A stretch of 64,000 bases of DNA from Enterococcus mundtii (GCF_002947535.1 NZ_PUAP01000009.1:22493-86492); one strand, 5' to 3'. Positions 18,024 through 28,733 are shown, counted from the first letter of the stretch. Translations and numbers: made by a program. Notes: generated from the sequence alone by a model not told the origin.

Positions 18024-19466
18024 TCATTCAATTTCAACATCTGGCAATTTCACAGTAAAGGTTGTTCCTTTTCCTAACTCGCTTGTTACATCAAGCTTTC
18101 CTTTATGCAATCGAACTAATTGTTGAACGATCGGTAACCCTAAGCCGGATTCACCATATTTTGTATTTTTTCTAGATGGATCGACTTTGTAATAGCGATC
18201 CCATATACTTTTCATTTGTTGTTCCGACATGCCGATACCAGTATCCGTCACTTTGATGATCGTTTCAAGATAACCTTTTTCTAAAGTGACTGTGATCGTT
18301 CCGTTTTCAGTGAATTGGATCGCATTTTGGATAATGTTGACCATGATCTGTACAAATCGATCGTAATCAGCATACACATCTAATTGTTCAGGTGCTTCTA
18401 AAATCAATTGATTACCCGCAGCTTCTGCTTTTGCTTCCAATTGGGCGACAATATTTTTTAACGTTTCTGTCCCATCAAATTTTTTGATGACCATGCTGAT
18501 TTGGTTCGTTCTGATTTTTTCATAATCTAAATTCTCATTGACTAAACGAATCAAACGTTCAGTTTCATTTTTCATCAATTTGATGGCATTTTCCCGTTGA
18601 TTTTCTGGGATGGCATTATATTCTAACCCTTCCAGCAAACCATTGATGGTTGTTAATGGCGTACGCATTTCATGGGAAGCATCTGCCATGAATTGTCTTC
18701 TGCGGTTCTCTTGTTCTTCGATTTCTTCCCGTGATTCTTTCAGTGAATTGGTCATCTTGTTGAAGTCATCTGCTAATTCATCAAATTCATCTTTGTCATT
18801 CACAGGTAATTGCACATCGAAGTTGCCATTCGTGACTTCTTTTGTCGCATTTCTCAACCGATTGATCCGTTTGACTTGGAAAGCCGCAAATGCGTAGCTT
18901 GCGATGATTGCAATAATACTTGAAAAAATGAAGCCTTTGAAGAGATTCAAGGTGACTGATCGCACGCTATTATCGATATTTCTGGCTGGTTGGCTTACAA
19001 CTAATCCTCCATAAAACTCATGATTCAAGTTGAAAGGAACCAACGCATAGGAAGTGGCTTGATTCTCTCCTGAGATATTTTTATTTGAAGTAAACTTGAC
19101 TTGTCGACCGCTTCTCAAGTTTTCCCATTGATCTGCTGTAATCGTAAAATTCAAGTAAACCCCAGCCGTTGGATAGATCACTCGCTCATATTTATCAATA
19201 AAGATAAAATTGACATTTTGTTCGGTTAATACTTGTTCAGTCAATTCCAACGCATTTTGGAATGCTTGGTCTTGACTGAATTGAGGAAACGTATCCGCAA
19301 AGGTTTGGGTCGTTTTCTCCACCGACTCGGCATAGCCAAAAAGTTGCTGGTAATTATTTTCTTCGATCGTCTGCTTAGTCAATTGTGTAAAAGAAATACC
19401 GACGATCAAGATGATCATGGCGATCATCCCACAAAAAGCCAGTAATTGTTGGTATAAATAGCGCAT
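18024..19466 (-). CDS. croS: Sensor histidine kinase, CroS-like
   Basis: 480-aa membrane kinase with an N-terminal membrane helix, an extracellular sensor (about 30-165), a second helix (about 175-200), HAMP (about 200-250), the H-box SHEMRTPL with His265, the N-box NIIQNAIQFT and the G-boxes DTGIGMSE and GESGLGLPIV. The start codon overlaps the last base of the regulator stop. The CroRS system of enterococci responds to cell-wall stress and underlies cephalosporin resistance. The CroS name rests on recalled similarity and nearness to the citrate cluster, so kinase is certain and CroS is likely. Confidence 0.75.
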   Translation of the reverse strand: MRYLYQQLLAFCGMIAMIILIVGISFTQLTKQTIEENNYQQLFGYAESVEKTTQTFADTFPQFSQDQAFQNALELTEQVLTEQNVNFIFIDKYERVIYPTAGVYLNFTITADQWENLRSGRQVKFTSNKNISGENQATSYALVPFNLNHEFYGGLVVSQPARNIDNSVRSVTLNLFKGFIFSSIIAIIASYAFAAFQVKRINRLRNATKEVTNGNFDVQLPVNDKDEFDELADDFNKMTNSLKESREEIEEQENRRRQFMADASHEMRTPLTTINGLLEGLEYNAIPENQRENAIKLMKNETERLIRLVNENLDYEKIRTNQISMVIKKFDGTETLKNIVAQLEAKAEAAGNQLILEAPEQLDVYADYDRFVQIMVNIIQNAIQFTENGTITVTLEKGYLETIIKVTDTGIGMSEQQMKSIWDRYYKVDPSRKNTKYGESGLGLPIVQQLVRLHKGKLDVTSELGKGTTFTVKLPDVEIE

Positions 19467-20182
19467 CAGGCAACACCTGAATCATCAAATTTATAGCCAA
19501 CTCCCCAAACGGTCTGGATCACTTGTGGACCTACTTTCTCGATTTTTTGACGCAGTTTTTTGATATGGGCGTCGACGGTTCGTTCATCACCAAAATATTG
19601 ATAATCCCAAACTAATTCCAATAACTGTTCTCTTGAAAATACTTGTCTTGGTTTTTTTGCTAATGTAAATAAAAGATCAAATTCTTTTGGTGTCAATCCA
19701 TCGATCGGTTGGTTATTCAAGTAGGCTTCACGTGTTTTCGTATTCATCTTGAAGTGATCTGTTTGGATGTCAAAATTTTGATCAGATAATGGATTTTCTT
19801 CTTTTGTTTCGACTAATTCGCTACGACGATGTAATGCCTTCATACGTGCAATCAACGTCAAAGGACTAAAAGGTTTCGTCACATAGTCATCGGCTCCCAT
19901 TTCTAAACCGATCACTTGATCACTTTCAGAATCTCGGGCGGTCAACATGATGATTGGTACCGTACTAGAGACTTTTCGGATTTCTCGTCCGACCATCATC
20001 CCATCCATTGTCGGAAGATTAAGATCCAACGTGACCATATCCCAATGTTGCGGATTCTCTAAAAACGCATCTAATCCTTCTTTACCGTCGTATTTGAAGG
20101 TTGCTTCCCATCCTTCATTCAAAAAAAACATCTGCATCATTTCAGATACGGATTGATTATCTTCAATCATTAAAATGTTCAT
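19466..20182 (-). CDS. croR: OmpR-family response regulator, CroR-like
   Basis: 238 aa. The receiver domain has the acidic pair IEDN, the phosphorylated Asp53 (VTLDLNLP), Thr (IMLTARD) and Lys (YVTKPFSP). The C-terminal winged helix is of OmpR type (LTPKEFDLLFTLAKK through RTVDAHIKKLRQKIE). ATG 20182 follows ggagg; the frame five codons longer starts inside that site. It overlaps the SdpI-like gene upstream and the kinase gene downstream, so it is the middle of a three-gene operon. The CroR identity is likely but not proven by sequence alone. Confidence 0.78.
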   Translation of the reverse strand: MNILMIEDNQSVSEMMQMFFLNEGWEATFKYDGKEGLDAFLENPQHWDMVTLDLNLPTMDGMMVGREIRKVSSTVPIIMLTARDSESDQVIGLEMGADDYVTKPFSPLTLIARMKALHRRSELVETKEENPLSDQNFDIQTDHFKMNTKTREAYLNNQPIDGLTPKEFDLLFTLAKKPRQVFSREQLLELVWDYQYFGDERTVDAHIKKLRQKIEKVGPQVIQTVWGVGYKFDDSGVA

Positions 20183-20513
20183 GCTCGTCTCCTCCATTTA
20201 TCAAATCGTAAGTCTGTAATTTTTTTTCTGTTAATATAAAAATCGGCATAATTGGAAACACTAAGACCAACATTTCAATGATAAAAAAATTGGTATGTCC
20301 TGTGATTTTTAATCCATAGCCGATCAAGGACATCAATAAACCGAAAATCAAGAAATATTTTCCGCTTGTTCTTTGGGCGATCCGCCAATGTTCGTCGGAT
20401 CTTGTAGCACGTTCTGAATGATAACCATAGAAAGGTAAATTACCTTTAGAGGGTAAAATTAAAAATAAGAGCCCTATCAAGGTCAAAAAAAGACCAACTG
20501 TTAAAAAAATCAT
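20163..20513 (-). CDS. SdpI-family small membrane protein
   Basis: 116 aa with a hydrophobic N-terminal helix, the SdpI/YhfL-type motif GYHSERATRSDEHWRIAQRTSGKYF (Trp and Arg conserved) and two more helices. In Bacillus SdpI gives immunity to the SdpC toxin and signals to a regulator, but most family members are uncharacterised. ATG 20513 is chosen because ttggagag lies upstream. Its end overlaps the response regulator start by 20 bases, so it may feed into the two-component system behind it. Confidence 0.75.
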   Translation of the reverse strand: MIFLTVGLFLTLIGLLFLILPSKGNLPFYGYHSERATRSDEHWRIAQRTSGKYFLIFGLLMSLIGYGLKITGHTNFFIIEMLVLVFPIMPIFILTEKKLQTYDLINGGDEHEHFND

Positions 20514-20656
20514 GATTTCACTCTCCAATCTCTGTCTATAGTATACTCTAAAATGGTTGCTGAACCAATAAGTTCAGTAATTCTTCACGAAACGTTTGTC
20601 TTTTGTTCATTCTTTGATAAGATAAAGATATTCAAATGAAAAAAGGAGTTTTATTT

Positions 20657-21430
20657 GTGACAAACTATCAAGCAATCACATTTTTTGATCTCGATGGGAC
20701 TTTATTAGATGGACATTCTAAAATAACTCCCGAGATCGCCACAGCAATCCAAGCATTAAAAGAGAATGATATCCTACCTGTTATCGCCACTGGACGGACA
20801 GAAATGGAAATCAAACAAATCATGCGTGATGCGGGTATTACTTCCGCTGTCACAATGAATGGTTCTTGTATTAGCGTGGAGGGAGAAGAAATTTATTCTG
20901 TACGCATTTCTAAAGAAGAATGTCAAAAAATGCGTGACCATATCGAAGAGCAAGGTCATGCCCTTTGTTTTTATAATAGAGAGAATATTTGGAGTACTCA
21001 CCACACAGAAACGATGAGAAAAGCTTATGGCTTTATCCATTCAGATGTTCCACCAATCGATCCTTCCGCTTTTCAGGATCATCCGATCAATATGCTGCTG
21101 ATCCTTTCAGAATCAGGTGATGAATATTATCATGAACGTTTCCCAGACATGACTTTTTATCGCAATAGCCCTTATTCGATTGATACGGTCAGAAAGGGTA
21201 TTTCAAAAGGCGCAGGCGTCAAACGCTTAAAAGAAACGTTACAATTGGAAAATGTTCCGACTTTTGGTTTTGGTGACGGACCGAACGATTTTGCCTTACT
21301 CGAAGCTTGCGATCACAAAATCGCGATGGGCAATGCCTATGATGAGTTAAAAGAACTTGCAACCTTCATTACGAAGAAAAATACCGAAGGCGGGATCGTC
21401 CACGCATTGAAGCATTTTGAATTGATTTGA
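20657..21430 (+). CDS. Cof-type HAD-IIB phosphatase
   Basis: 257-aa HAD hydrolase, probably acting on sugar phosphates or nucleotides. Motif I is FFDLDGTLLDG (Asp11 nucleophile, Asp13), motif II is VIATGR, and motifs III/IV are KGISKGAGVKRL and FGDGPNDFALLEA; the large C2 cap lies between. GTG 20657 is chosen because aaaaggag sits 8 bases upstream; the ATG at 20636 would overlap that site. It is a single gene ending before a hairpin at 21542. Confidence 0.88.
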   Translation: MTNYQAITFFDLDGTLLDGHSKITPEIATAIQALKENDILPVIATGRTEMEIKQIMRDAGITSAVTMNGSCISVEGEEIYSVRISKEECQKMRDHIEEQGHALCFYNRENIWSTHHTETMRKAYGFIHSDVPPIDPSAFQDHPINMLLILSESGDEYYHERFPDMTFYRNSPYSIDTVRKGISKGAGVKRLKETLQLENVPTFGFGDGPNDFALLEACDHKIAMGNAYDELKELATFITKKNTEGGIVHALKHFELI

Positions 21431-21541
21431 TTGTGGAACTGCTTAAACATGACAAAACGAAATAGCCGTCACTTTAACAGAGGACGACTATTTCTACTAT
21501 ACCGAATGAAATTTTTGGCGCCGTTTTTAGCGGCGCTTTCC

Positions 21542-21570
21542 AAAGGGACTGTTCACGCAGTTCCTTTTTT
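21542..21570 (+). terminator. Terminator after the HAD phosphatase gene
   Basis: Aaagggactg/cagttccttt arms with a 6-base loop, then six T. It is preceded by a smaller gaaatagccgtc/gacgactatttc hairpin. No gene is supported between 21431 and 21723. Confidence 0.75.
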
Positions 21571-21723
21571 ATTGTTAATCTCGCCCAAGACTGAGGATTC
21601 AGACATCGCCACTAAGTCCATGAGTAGAAAATTTTATCTACTCAACTTCTCTAAAATGACAAATATCCACCTTTATTTTACTATCTCTCACCCGCGGCTA
21701 AAAACCGAATCCTTGTTTTGATA

Positions 21724-23118
21724 TCAGTCCATGTCGATCATCACTTCAACCGTTTGCAGTGGTACGTCATAAAACCGGTCTTCCCGACGACCTAAGAAAT
21801 CTTTGGCTTGCTGTGGGAATAACGCATAGCTTAAAAGATCTTCTGGTGATTTTGCATACTCACTGATTTCTTTTTTGAGTAGCGGCAATTGAGGTGCTAG
21901 TAAATCTGCGGGTCGCTCCTGGATCACTTGTTCATCGCCAATGATTATTTGTTGGATGGCTTCAGCGATCGGTGCTGGAGGACGGCCGTACAACCCTCGA
22001 ACATATTCTTTGATCTCAGTAGGGACAAGCTTGTACCGCTCACCAGAGAGTACATTCATCAGCGCTTGCGTTCCTACCATTTGGGACAACGGAGTAACGA
22101 GTGGCGGAAAGCCAAGATCTGCTCGAACTTTTGGCACTTCTGCTAATACTTCTTCATATCTGTCTTGTAATCCTTGTTCCGTCAACTGACTTAATAAATT
22201 AGATAACATACCGCCGGGTACTTGATAAATCAATGTTTTAGGTTCAATGTCCTTGACTTTAGGATTCAACATCTTTTCTTCTCGAAAACGATCTCTGATT
22301 GGATTGAAGTATTCTGCTATTTCTGTCACTTTTTTCATATCTAGCCCTGTATCATAGCCCATTTCTTCAAGAACCAAAGCCATCGATTCAGTTGCAGGTT
22401 GGCTGGTTCCACCCGCAAAAGAAGAGATAGCCGTATCGATGATGTCCGCCCCTGCTTCAACTGCTTTTAAATAGGTCATTTCAGCGATCCCACTTGTTGC
22501 ATGAGTATGGACTTCTAAGGGTAATGGCACGGCATCTTTGATCCGACTGATCAGCTCGTAACCCGTTTTTGGAGTCAACACACCCGCCATATCTTTGATA
22601 CATAACGAATCTGCTCCTGTATCCGCCATTTCTTTTGCTAACCTCACAAAATAATCGATCGTATGGATTTCACTCGTTGTATAAGAAATAGCTGTTTGGC
22701 AATGTCCACCGGCTTCTTTAGCTGTCACAATAGCAGTTTGTAAGTTACGGACATCATTCAATGCGTCAAACACACGAATAATATCAATGCCGTTTTTGAT
22801 CGATTTCTCGACAAATTCTTTGACTACGTCATCTGCATAATTTTTATAACCAAGGAGATTTTGTCCTCGAAGCAGCATTTGTAGTTTTGCATGTTTGACT
22901 TGTGAACGGATCAAGCGCAGGCGTTCCCATGGGTCTTCATTTAAGAAACGCAAGCACGCATCAAAGGTAGCACCTCCCCACATCTCTAATGAATGATAGC
23001 CTGCTTCATCCATCGTTTTCAAGATTGGCAGCATGTCTGCTGTAGTCATTCTTGTAGCAATCAAACTTTGCTGGCCATCTCGCAAGACCGTTTCCATCAT
23101 TTGGATTTTTTTTGCCAT
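21724..23118 (-). CDS. oadA: Oxaloacetate decarboxylase alpha subunit
   Basis: Carboxyltransferase that moves CO2 from oxaloacetate to the biotin of OadD, giving pyruvate. 464 aa, covering only the carboxyltransferase part; no biotin domain is fused, matching a separate biotin carrier gene (28734-29129). The TIM-barrel metal motif TVLRDGQQSL, SLCIKDMAGV and EVHTHATSG are visible. It is the last gene of the citrate operon on this strand, starting right after citX. Confidence 0.95.
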   Translation of the reverse strand: MAKKIQMMETVLRDGQQSLIATRMTTADMLPILKTMDEAGYHSLEMWGGATFDACLRFLNEDPWERLRLIRSQVKHAKLQMLLRGQNLLGYKNYADDVVKEFVEKSIKNGIDIIRVFDALNDVRNLQTAIVTAKEAGGHCQTAISYTTSEIHTIDYFVRLAKEMADTGADSLCIKDMAGVLTPKTGYELISRIKDAVPLPLEVHTHATSGIAEMTYLKAVEAGADIIDTAISSFAGGTSQPATESMALVLEEMGYDTGLDMKKVTEIAEYFNPIRDRFREEKMLNPKVKDIEPKTLIYQVPGGMLSNLLSQLTEQGLQDRYEEVLAEVPKVRADLGFPPLVTPLSQMVGTQALMNVLSGERYKLVPTEIKEYVRGLYGRPPAPIAEAIQQIIIGDEQVIQERPADLLAPQLPLLKKEISEYAKSPEDLLSYALFPQQAKDFLGRREDRFYDVPLQTVEVMIDMD

Positions 23119-23658
23119 TTATTTCCTTCCTTTCTCAACGAGTTGCTGGATATGCGTGCGTATTACTTGAAGGGAATGTTTCTGTTGGCGACTACAAACT
23201 TTGGCTGCTTCTTTACACACGAAACATGTCCGTTGCTTATACCCTAACCTCTCGCGACTCAACTGGTGAATCTGTCCTTCTTCCCAAAAAAGTACATCAA
23301 GATCCACTAATCGACCATACGGACAAGTTTCTTCGAGTTCGATCATGCGCTTTTTTAGTAGCTCTTTTCTTAATGGAAGAAGTAAAAAATACTCGTAACC
23401 GGTTTTTTTCTTGCGATACAACTGGACCAATGGTGTAACCTCAGAAAGACATCCTTCTATAGCCTCAACCATCACGTGAAAGACTTGTGCGATTTCTTCT
23501 GACGTTTTAATAGGACCTGGTATATTCATGGTTGCTGAAAGCAACACATTTTGTGGATTTGCTTCCAATAATTTTCTCTGTCTATTGGCACGGGCTTCTC
23601 TTGCGATCAGGATTTCTTCATGCGTCACAGTCGGTCCATCGAATAGTTTGCTACACAT
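23119..23658 (-). CDS. citX: Apo-citrate lyase phosphoribosyl-dephospho-CoA transferase
   Basis: Transfers the prosthetic group made by CitG onto the acyl carrier subunit CitD. About 179 aa with the N-terminal [20 protein letters not shown] and the family motif [14 protein letters not shown]. The start is either ATG 23658, which overlaps the citF stop, or ATG 23670; the first fits family length better. It abuts oadA with no gap, so it is cotranscribed. Confidence 0.93.
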   Translation of the reverse strand: MCSKLFDGPTVTHEEILIAREARANRQRKLLEANPQNVLLSATMNIPGPIKTSEEIAQVFHVMVEAIEGCLSEVTPLVQLYRKKKTGYEYFLLLPLRKELLKKRMIELEETCPYGRLVDLDVLFWEEGQIHQLSRERLGYKQRTCFVCKEAAKVCSRQQKHSLQVIRTHIQQLVEKGRK

Positions 23659-25183
23659 TTTTGACCACATCGATCAGTGTGCCATCACGATATTCCACCA
23701 AGGCAACGATCTTTTCGCCATACTGGATGGCTGAAGGTTCGCCAACGATGTCATACGCTTTTTGTTTAAGCTCTTCAATCGTATACTGAGGCAGATCTAC
23801 TTCTTTGAAATACTCGATCAAGTCTTGACGCTGGGGATTGATGGCAATACCAACTTCTGTGACTAATACATCAATACTTGTTCCAGGCGTCACGACCGTA
23901 TTGACATGATCAACAACAGTGGGTATCCGTCCACGAATCAGTGGCGAGATCACCAGGCTCATTTTACAACCCATGCTGGTATCTGGGTGGCCGCCAACAG
24001 CCCCGCGAATCACTCCGTCTGAACCGGTCATAACATTGACATTGTAATCCGTATCGATTTCTAAGGCAGATAAAATTGCTGTATCAAGCTGATTTACCAT
24101 GGCACCTTTAGTAGCTGGAGAAGCGTACATACTTGCATCGATTTCATAATGTTGGTTGTTTTCGCCTAAAGAAATCGCAGATAAGTGATCAAAATCTTGA
24201 ACATCGATGATCTTTTCTACTAACCCTTCCTCCAGTAATTCCACCATCGCATTCGTAATCCCACCTAATACAAAACTAGCTGTCATTTGGTCTTTCAACA
24301 TTGCTTCCCGCAAAAAGCGAGTAACAGCCAGTGCAGCACCGCCTGTTCCAGTTTGAAATGAGAATCCTTGCTGATAGTAAGGAGAATGAGTGATGACTTT
24401 TGCTGCATACTCTGCGATCAATAGTTCTTTAGGATTTTTAGTAAAGCGTGTCGCACCTTTGGCAATGCCCTCAGGATCACCTATCGCCTCCACTTCTACA
24501 ACATAATCGACATCCGTCTGTGCAATACTGATTGGAGTATTGGGAAAGGAAACCAAATTATCTGTGAGGATAACGACTTGATCCGCATATTTTGCATCGA
24601 CCATGGCATAACCTAGTGAGCCACAAATAGCTTTCCCAGCGGTTCCATTGGCATTTCCGTATTCATCCGAACTTGGCGCGCCTAAAAAAGCGACATCAAT
24701 ATGCAGGTCACCGGATGCGATCGCTCGCGCTCTTCCACCATGTGAACGAATGACTACTGGTTTTTCCATGATTCCTTCCGAAATCGCGGCACCTACTTTA
24801 TCCCGCAAGCCGCTCGTTGTAATTCCAGTCACAACGCCATTTTTTATATGCTCGATCAATGGTTCATGGACATTTGCGATTGAACTTGGTGCAATCGTGA
24901 TATTTTTGATTCCTAGAGATGCAATTTCTTCCATGACCATGTTTAGTACAAAGTCACCTTCACGGAAATGATGATGAAAAGAAATCGTCATCCCGTCTTT
25001 CAGTCCAGTTTTTTCAATGGCTTCTTTGAGACTTCCCACTATTTTTTTGTCTTTCGGACGGACAGGATGGATGCTTCTACTGGCTTCTTTGTATGGTTCA
25101 ATATGGTCCAACTCACCTTCGTACAGACGATGAGCAACTGTTGCTGTTTGTGGAATCTCTTTGCCAACTTTATTTACAACCAT
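23651..25183 (-). CDS. citF: Citrate lyase alpha subunit
   Basis: Citrate:acetyl-ACP transferase, exchanging the acetyl group on CitD for citrate. 510 aa, full length, with a CoA-transferase fold: [18 protein letters not shown] near the start, then [24 protein letters not shown] and [18 protein letters not shown] binding site (gaggagg) precedes ATG 25183 and the gene starts 2 bases after the citE stop. Confidence 0.96.
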   Translation of the reverse strand: MVVNKVGKEIPQTATVAHRLYEGELDHIEPYKEASRSIHPVRPKDKKIVGSLKEAIEKTGLKDGMTISFHHHFREGDFVLNMVMEEIASLGIKNITIAPSSIANVHEPLIEHIKNGVVTGITTSGLRDKVGAAISEGIMEKPVVIRSHGGRARAIASGDLHIDVAFLGAPSSDEYGNANGTAGKAICGSLGYAMVDAKYADQVVILTDNLVSFPNTPISIAQTDVDYVVEVEAIGDPEGIAKGATRFTKNPKELLIAEYAAKVITHSPYYQQGFSFQTGTGGAALAVTRFLREAMLKDQMTASFVLGGITNAMVELLEEGLVEKIIDVQDFDHLSAISLGENNQHYEIDASMYASPATKGAMVNQLDTAILSALEIDTDYNVNVMTGSDGVIRGAVGGHPDTSMGCKMSLVISPLIRGRIPTVVDHVNTVVTPGTSIDVLVTEVGIAINPQRQDLIEYFKEVDLPQYTIEELKQKAYDIVGEPSAIQYGEKIVALVEYRDGTLIDVVKNV

Positions 25184-25185
25184 TT

Positions 25186-26073
25186 CTAGATATCCTCCTC
25201 TCTGATCAACTTCGCCGCTTTTGCAAGAGCAATCACTCTTTCTGCTCGCTCGACGATTGGTTTATCCACCATCTTGCCATTCACAGAAATCACGCCTGAA
25301 CCTTTTGCTTCTGCTTCTTGGATGCCCCAGATCACTTCTTTCGCTGCTTGGATCTCTTTTTCTGTTGGTTCATAAATGGCATGGACTAATGGAATTTGAC
25401 GTGGGTTGATCACTGATTTCCCATCAAAGCCTAATTGTTTGATCAGACGGACTTCTGCTTGAAATCCCTCAACATTTTCAACATCTGAATAGACAGTATC
25501 GATTGCTGCAATACCCGCAGCTCTGGCTGAATGAAGAATCATATTTCGAGCAAAAGACAATTCTTGTCCATCGGGATACCGTTGAGTTTTCATATTGGTC
25601 ACATAATCTTCGGCACCTAACGCGATGCCAACTAACCGCTTCGAAGCTTTAGCGATTTCTCTTGCATTCAATACCCCTTCTGCAGATTCGATCGCTGCCA
25701 TCATTTTTGTGGTTCCCGTTGGGATTTGATAGGTTTCTTCCACCATAGTGATAACCTGATCGACCTCGATGATGTCTTGTGCTGTTTCTGTTTTTGGCAA
25801 GCGAATGACATCGATCCCTGCTAATACCATTGCTTCAATGTCTTGGTCACCTCCAGCCGTCAATGCGTTGATTCGAACGACCGTTTCTACTTTGCTGTAG
25901 TCAAATGTTTTTAATGCCAGATGAACGAGCAAGCGTGCCGAATCTTTTTCTTTTAAGGATACGGCGTCTTCCAAATCAAACATGAGGGAATCAGCACCAT
26001 ATAACGGTGCATCTCTAAGCATCGCTGCATTTGCACCAGGGACAAACATCATTGTTCTCCTTAACCGTTCCAT
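25186..26073 (-). CDS. citE: Citrate lyase beta subunit
   Basis: Citryl-ACP lyase, splitting citryl-ACP to oxaloacetate and acetyl-ACP. 295 aa, a HpcH/HpaI-like TIM barrel with [23 protein letters not shown] (metal Asp/Glu), [12 protein letters not shown] and [16 protein letters not shown] 26073 follows ggaaggag; the TTG six codons earlier lies before that site. It overlaps the citD end by 13 bases. Confidence 0.96.
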   Translation of the reverse strand: MERLRRTMMFVPGANAAMLRDAPLYGADSLMFDLEDAVSLKEKDSARLLVHLALKTFDYSKVETVVRINALTAGGDQDIEAMVLAGIDVIRLPKTETAQDIIEVDQVITMVEETYQIPTGTTKMMAAIESAEGVLNAREIAKASKRLVGIALGAEDYVTNMKTQRYPDGQELSFARNMILHSARAAGIAAIDTVYSDVENVEGFQAEVRLIKQLGFDGKSVINPRQIPLVHAIYEPTEKEIQAAKEVIWGIQEAEAKGSGVISVNGKMVDKPIVERAERVIALAKAAKLIREEDI

Positions 26074-26369
26074 GAATTGATCTCCTTCCAATCATAGCGA
26101 TCTTGCTTACCTGCTCGATGGGCTGCTGTAATCATCCTCGCCTGGATCGTGCAATCAAGCGCACCTTTATCGACAGCTGTCACTTTGGCTGCTTCAATGC
26201 CCAACTGCTGTAGGGTGTCCATGATGACTTTTCTGATTTGATGACCAAATTGTTTTTCGACATTGCTCGTCAGAGATAGTTCAATGCCTTTTTCTCCCTT
26301 GGGATCGATCGTGATCATGATATCACTGGATTCAACCGTTCCCGCCACTGCACTTTGATAAATTTTCAC
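26061..26369 (-). CDS. citD: Citrate lyase acyl carrier protein (gamma subunit)
   Basis: Carries the 2'-(5''-phosphoribosyl)-3'-dephospho-CoA arm that shuttles acetyl and citryl groups. 102 aa. The modified serine is Ser14 in AGTVESSD, as in Klebsiella. ATG 26369 overlaps the citC stop (ATGA), so translation is coupled; the 3' end overlaps citE. Confidence 0.95.
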   Translation of the reverse strand: MKIYQSAVAGTVESSDIMITIDPKGEKGIELSLTSNVEKQFGHQIRKVIMDTLQQLGIEAAKVTAVDKGALDCTIQARMITAAHRAGKQDRYDWKEINSWNG

Positions 26370-27376
26370 GTATTATCACCTCTATTGTATTTATGATCCT
26401 TGATATAGTTATACGTCGAAGCAGGCAAATACGCTTGTAATGTCTGCACGTCATCTTCTTGTAAGGCTTTTCGGACTTTTGTTGCACTGATCACTTCGTT
26501 TTTGATACATTTTCGCGGTAGGACGATCAAAGAAAGCGATTCTCCAAATACCTTCTTCAATGTTTCATTATAGATTTCAGTTACCTTAGAGTACGGTTCT
26601 TCACCGACAAATCGACTTTCAATTGCAAGTATCGGTGCGATTTTTTCTTTAAAAAGTAGCGCATCCAATGTACCTTGCGCTTTTGCTGCTTCTTCTGTCG
26701 CATGCTCCTTTAAAAAATAGGCAGGAAATGTGGCGGAAGAAATCAGATAATCTTCTGTCGGCAAAATCGTGACATTTTTTACATGCGCGACCCCTTGCTT
26801 GACCATTTCTAAACGATCGGTAAAGGAAAATTCTGAACGGTCTTCTGAAAGGACAAAAAGGTAAACTTGGTCCGCTTGTTTGGCTGCGCACTCCACCAAA
26901 TACTGATGTCCTTTTGTAAAAGGATTGGCATTCATCACAATGCCACAGCCTATGCCTTTTTTCTTTTTCGATTTCAACATGGCAAGATAATCTTGATAGT
27001 CAGGTGTACCTTGTTCCATAAACAAAATGGATTTAGTGGCAATGATCTCTTTAAATCCCATAGCCTGAAAAATCGGGTGATTACTAGAATTTGTGTAGAC
27101 AAAGAAATGCCTTTTGTTTTCTTCGGATAACTGATCAATCAATTGCTGAACGATCTTCGTCAATAAATTTTCTGATTGAAACTCTTTGTCAACAACCAAA
27201 TATTTTAAAATATTTTTCTCATAAGAACCGGTTGCAATCAGTCGCTCTTCTTGATAGATCCCAACGGTATAGTCAACCTTTTCATTCATTAGGAGGTCTG
27301 CTTTTTCGATCAGCGCCACCCATTGTTGATAGGCTTGAGCATCCTTTTTCAACCATAATCTTTTGATTGTATACAT
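26366..27376 (-). CDS. citC: [Citrate (pro-3S)-lyase] ligase
   Basis: Acetylates the citrate lyase prosthetic group with ATP and acetate to activate the enzyme. 336 aa: an N-terminal GNAT-like domain (about 1-130), then a nucleotidyltransferase domain with [15 protein letters not shown] and the C-terminal SATKVRKAL, the HxGH/ISSTxxR pair of the superfamily. The start follows a weak aagaaggtct-like site 9 bases upstream. Confidence 0.94.
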   Translation of the reverse strand: MYTIKRLWLKKDAQAYQQWVALIEKADLLMNEKVDYTVGIYQEERLIATGSYEKNILKYLVVDKEFQSENLLTKIVQQLIDQLSEENKRHFFVYTNSSNHPIFQAMGFKEIIATKSILFMEQGTPDYQDYLAMLKSKKKKGIGCGIVMNANPFTKGHQYLVECAAKQADQVYLFVLSEDRSEFSFTDRLEMVKQGVAHVKNVTILPTEDYLISSATFPAYFLKEHATEEAAKAQGTLDALLFKEKIAPILAIESRFVGEEPYSKVTEIYNETLKKVFGESLSLIVLPRKCIKNEVISATKVRKALQEDDVQTLQAYLPASTYNYIKDHKYNRGDNT

Positions 27377-27391
27377 AAGTAAGACCTTCTT

Positions 27392-27517
27392 TTATTTTCT
27401 TACTGGAAACAAGCGACTCAATAGCATCGATGCGAGATAAATGATCAAGATAACAACGAAAACACCACCCCATCCTAAAACTAGTAGTTCAAGAGATTTG
27501 ATTAAATCTGCTGACAT
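27392..27517 (-). CDS. OadG-like membrane peptide, 41 aa
   Basis: A short frame between oadB and citC with an ideal binding site (gaaaggag, 7 bases before ATG 27517). Its sequence (LLVLGWGGVFVVILIIYLASM, then SRLFPVRK) is a single membrane helix ending in a basic tail. It looks like the N-terminal helix of OadG (gamma) subunits, which anchor the alpha subunit to beta; the Pro/Ala-rich and zinc-binding C-terminus of classic OadG is absent. Position, binding site and similarity together support a real gene that annotation could easily miss. Confidence 0.75.
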   Translation of the reverse strand: MSADLIKSLELLVLGWGGVFVVILIIYLASMLLSRLFPVRK

Positions 27518-27545
27518 CGTTTATTCTCCTTTCTTATATCCTTTC

Positions 27546-28661
27546 TTATACTAATAAGGCGAGCAATAAGCCACCGGCAATCACTGAAGCAATCTGACCA
27601 GACACATTGGCTCCAGCTGCGTGCATCAAAATAAAGTTCTGTGGGTCTTCTTCTGTTGCCATTTTCTGAATGACGCGACTAGACATTGGAAAAGCAGAGA
27701 TTCCTGCTGCTCCGATCATTGGATTGATTTTCTCTTTTCGGAATAAATTTAATAACTTAGCAAACAACACTCCGCCAATCGAATCCATAATGAAAGCAAC
27801 TAGTCCCAAACCGATAACCATCAACGTATCGATCTGTAAAAATTCTTCATACTGCATTTTGACCGAGATGGCGATTCCTAATAGAATACTAATGAGATTG
27901 ACTAACTCATTCTGAGCAGTGATCGACAAACGATCCAACACCCCGCATTCTCGTAATAGGTTCCCAAACATCAGGAAGCCAACTAATGGCAAAGAAACTG
28001 GTGCAATCAAACCAGCAACAACTGAAATAACTAATGGAAAAAGGATTTTTGCTGTTTGCGAGACTTCCCCCGCACGATAATTCATTCGAATACGTCGCTC
28101 TTTTTTAGTCGTCACAGCTTTGATCGCAACTGGCTGAATGATCGGCACGAGCGCCATATACGAATAGGCAGCAACCATGATGGCACCCATATATTTCGAA
28201 TTCAACGTATTCGCGACAAAAATGGAGGTTGGTCCATCCGCTGCTCCGATGATGCCAATAGAAGCTGCATCATTCAAATCAAAACCTAACAGGATTGCTA
28301 CGATGATCGTAAAGAAGATCCCAAATTGTGCGGCGGCTCCAAAGAGTAATAAAAATGGATTTTGCAACAATGGACCAAAATCGATCATTGCGCCGATGCC
28401 AATGAATAATAAGAGCGGAAATAGCTCCGTCGTAATCCCCATATCAAATAAAATTTGGAATGCCCCGGCCTCTCCTCCAGCGCTCAGGACTCCAGAATTG
28501 GGGAAATTGACTAAGATCGTCCCTAACCCCATCGGTACGAGTAATGTTGGTTCATATTCTTTTTTTATCCCAAGATACATGAGCACTCCGCCAATCACCA
28601 TCATCACGATCCGTCCCGGCTCTTGCCCCATACCGATAACTCCTTCAATAAGTGTTTCCAC
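27546..28661 (-). CDS. oadB: Na+-translocating oxaloacetate decarboxylase beta subunit
   Basis: Membrane subunit that decarboxylates carboxybiotin and pumps Na+ outwards. About 371 aa and very hydrophobic, with the family motifs GIIGAADGPTSIFVAN (sodium-site Asp), IGAMIDFGPLLQNP and GAAGISAFPMSSRV. The start is one of several GTG codons; 28661 has aggaag at a good distance, while 28670 would be too close to it. It lies between the biotin carrier gene and the OadG-like peptide gene. Confidence 0.94.
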   Translation of the reverse strand: METLIEGVIGMGQEPGRIVMMVIGGVLMYLGIKKEYEPTLLVPMGLGTILVNFPNSGVLSAGGEAGAFQILFDMGITTELFPLLLFIGIGAMIDFGPLLQNPFLLLFGAAAQFGIFFTIIVAILLGFDLNDAASIGIIGAADGPTSIFVANTLNSKYMGAIMVAAYSYMALVPIIQPVAIKAVTTKKERRIRMNYRAGEVSQTAKILFPLVISVVAGLIAPVSLPLVGFLMFGNLLRECGVLDRLSITAQNELVNLISILLGIAISVKMQYEEFLQIDTLMVIGLGLVAFIMDSIGGVLFAKLLNLFRKEKINPMIGAAGISAFPMSSRVIQKMATEEDPQNFILMHAAGANVSGQIASVIAGGLLLALLV

Positions 28662-28733
28662 ACCTCTCACTTCCTTTTACTTAATATTGAATATCAAAAA
28701 TCGCCAAAACGACTCTGCTTTCAAAGCGAACAT

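Noticed and set aside
21431..21721. 96-codon frame after the HAD phosphatase gene
   Set aside because: Crosses two hairpins and a terminator and has no binding site.
27282..27473. 63-codon minus-strand frame covering the citC start
   Set aside because: Overlaps the 41-aa OadG-like gene and citC in another frame, with an unnatural Cys/Arg-rich composition.
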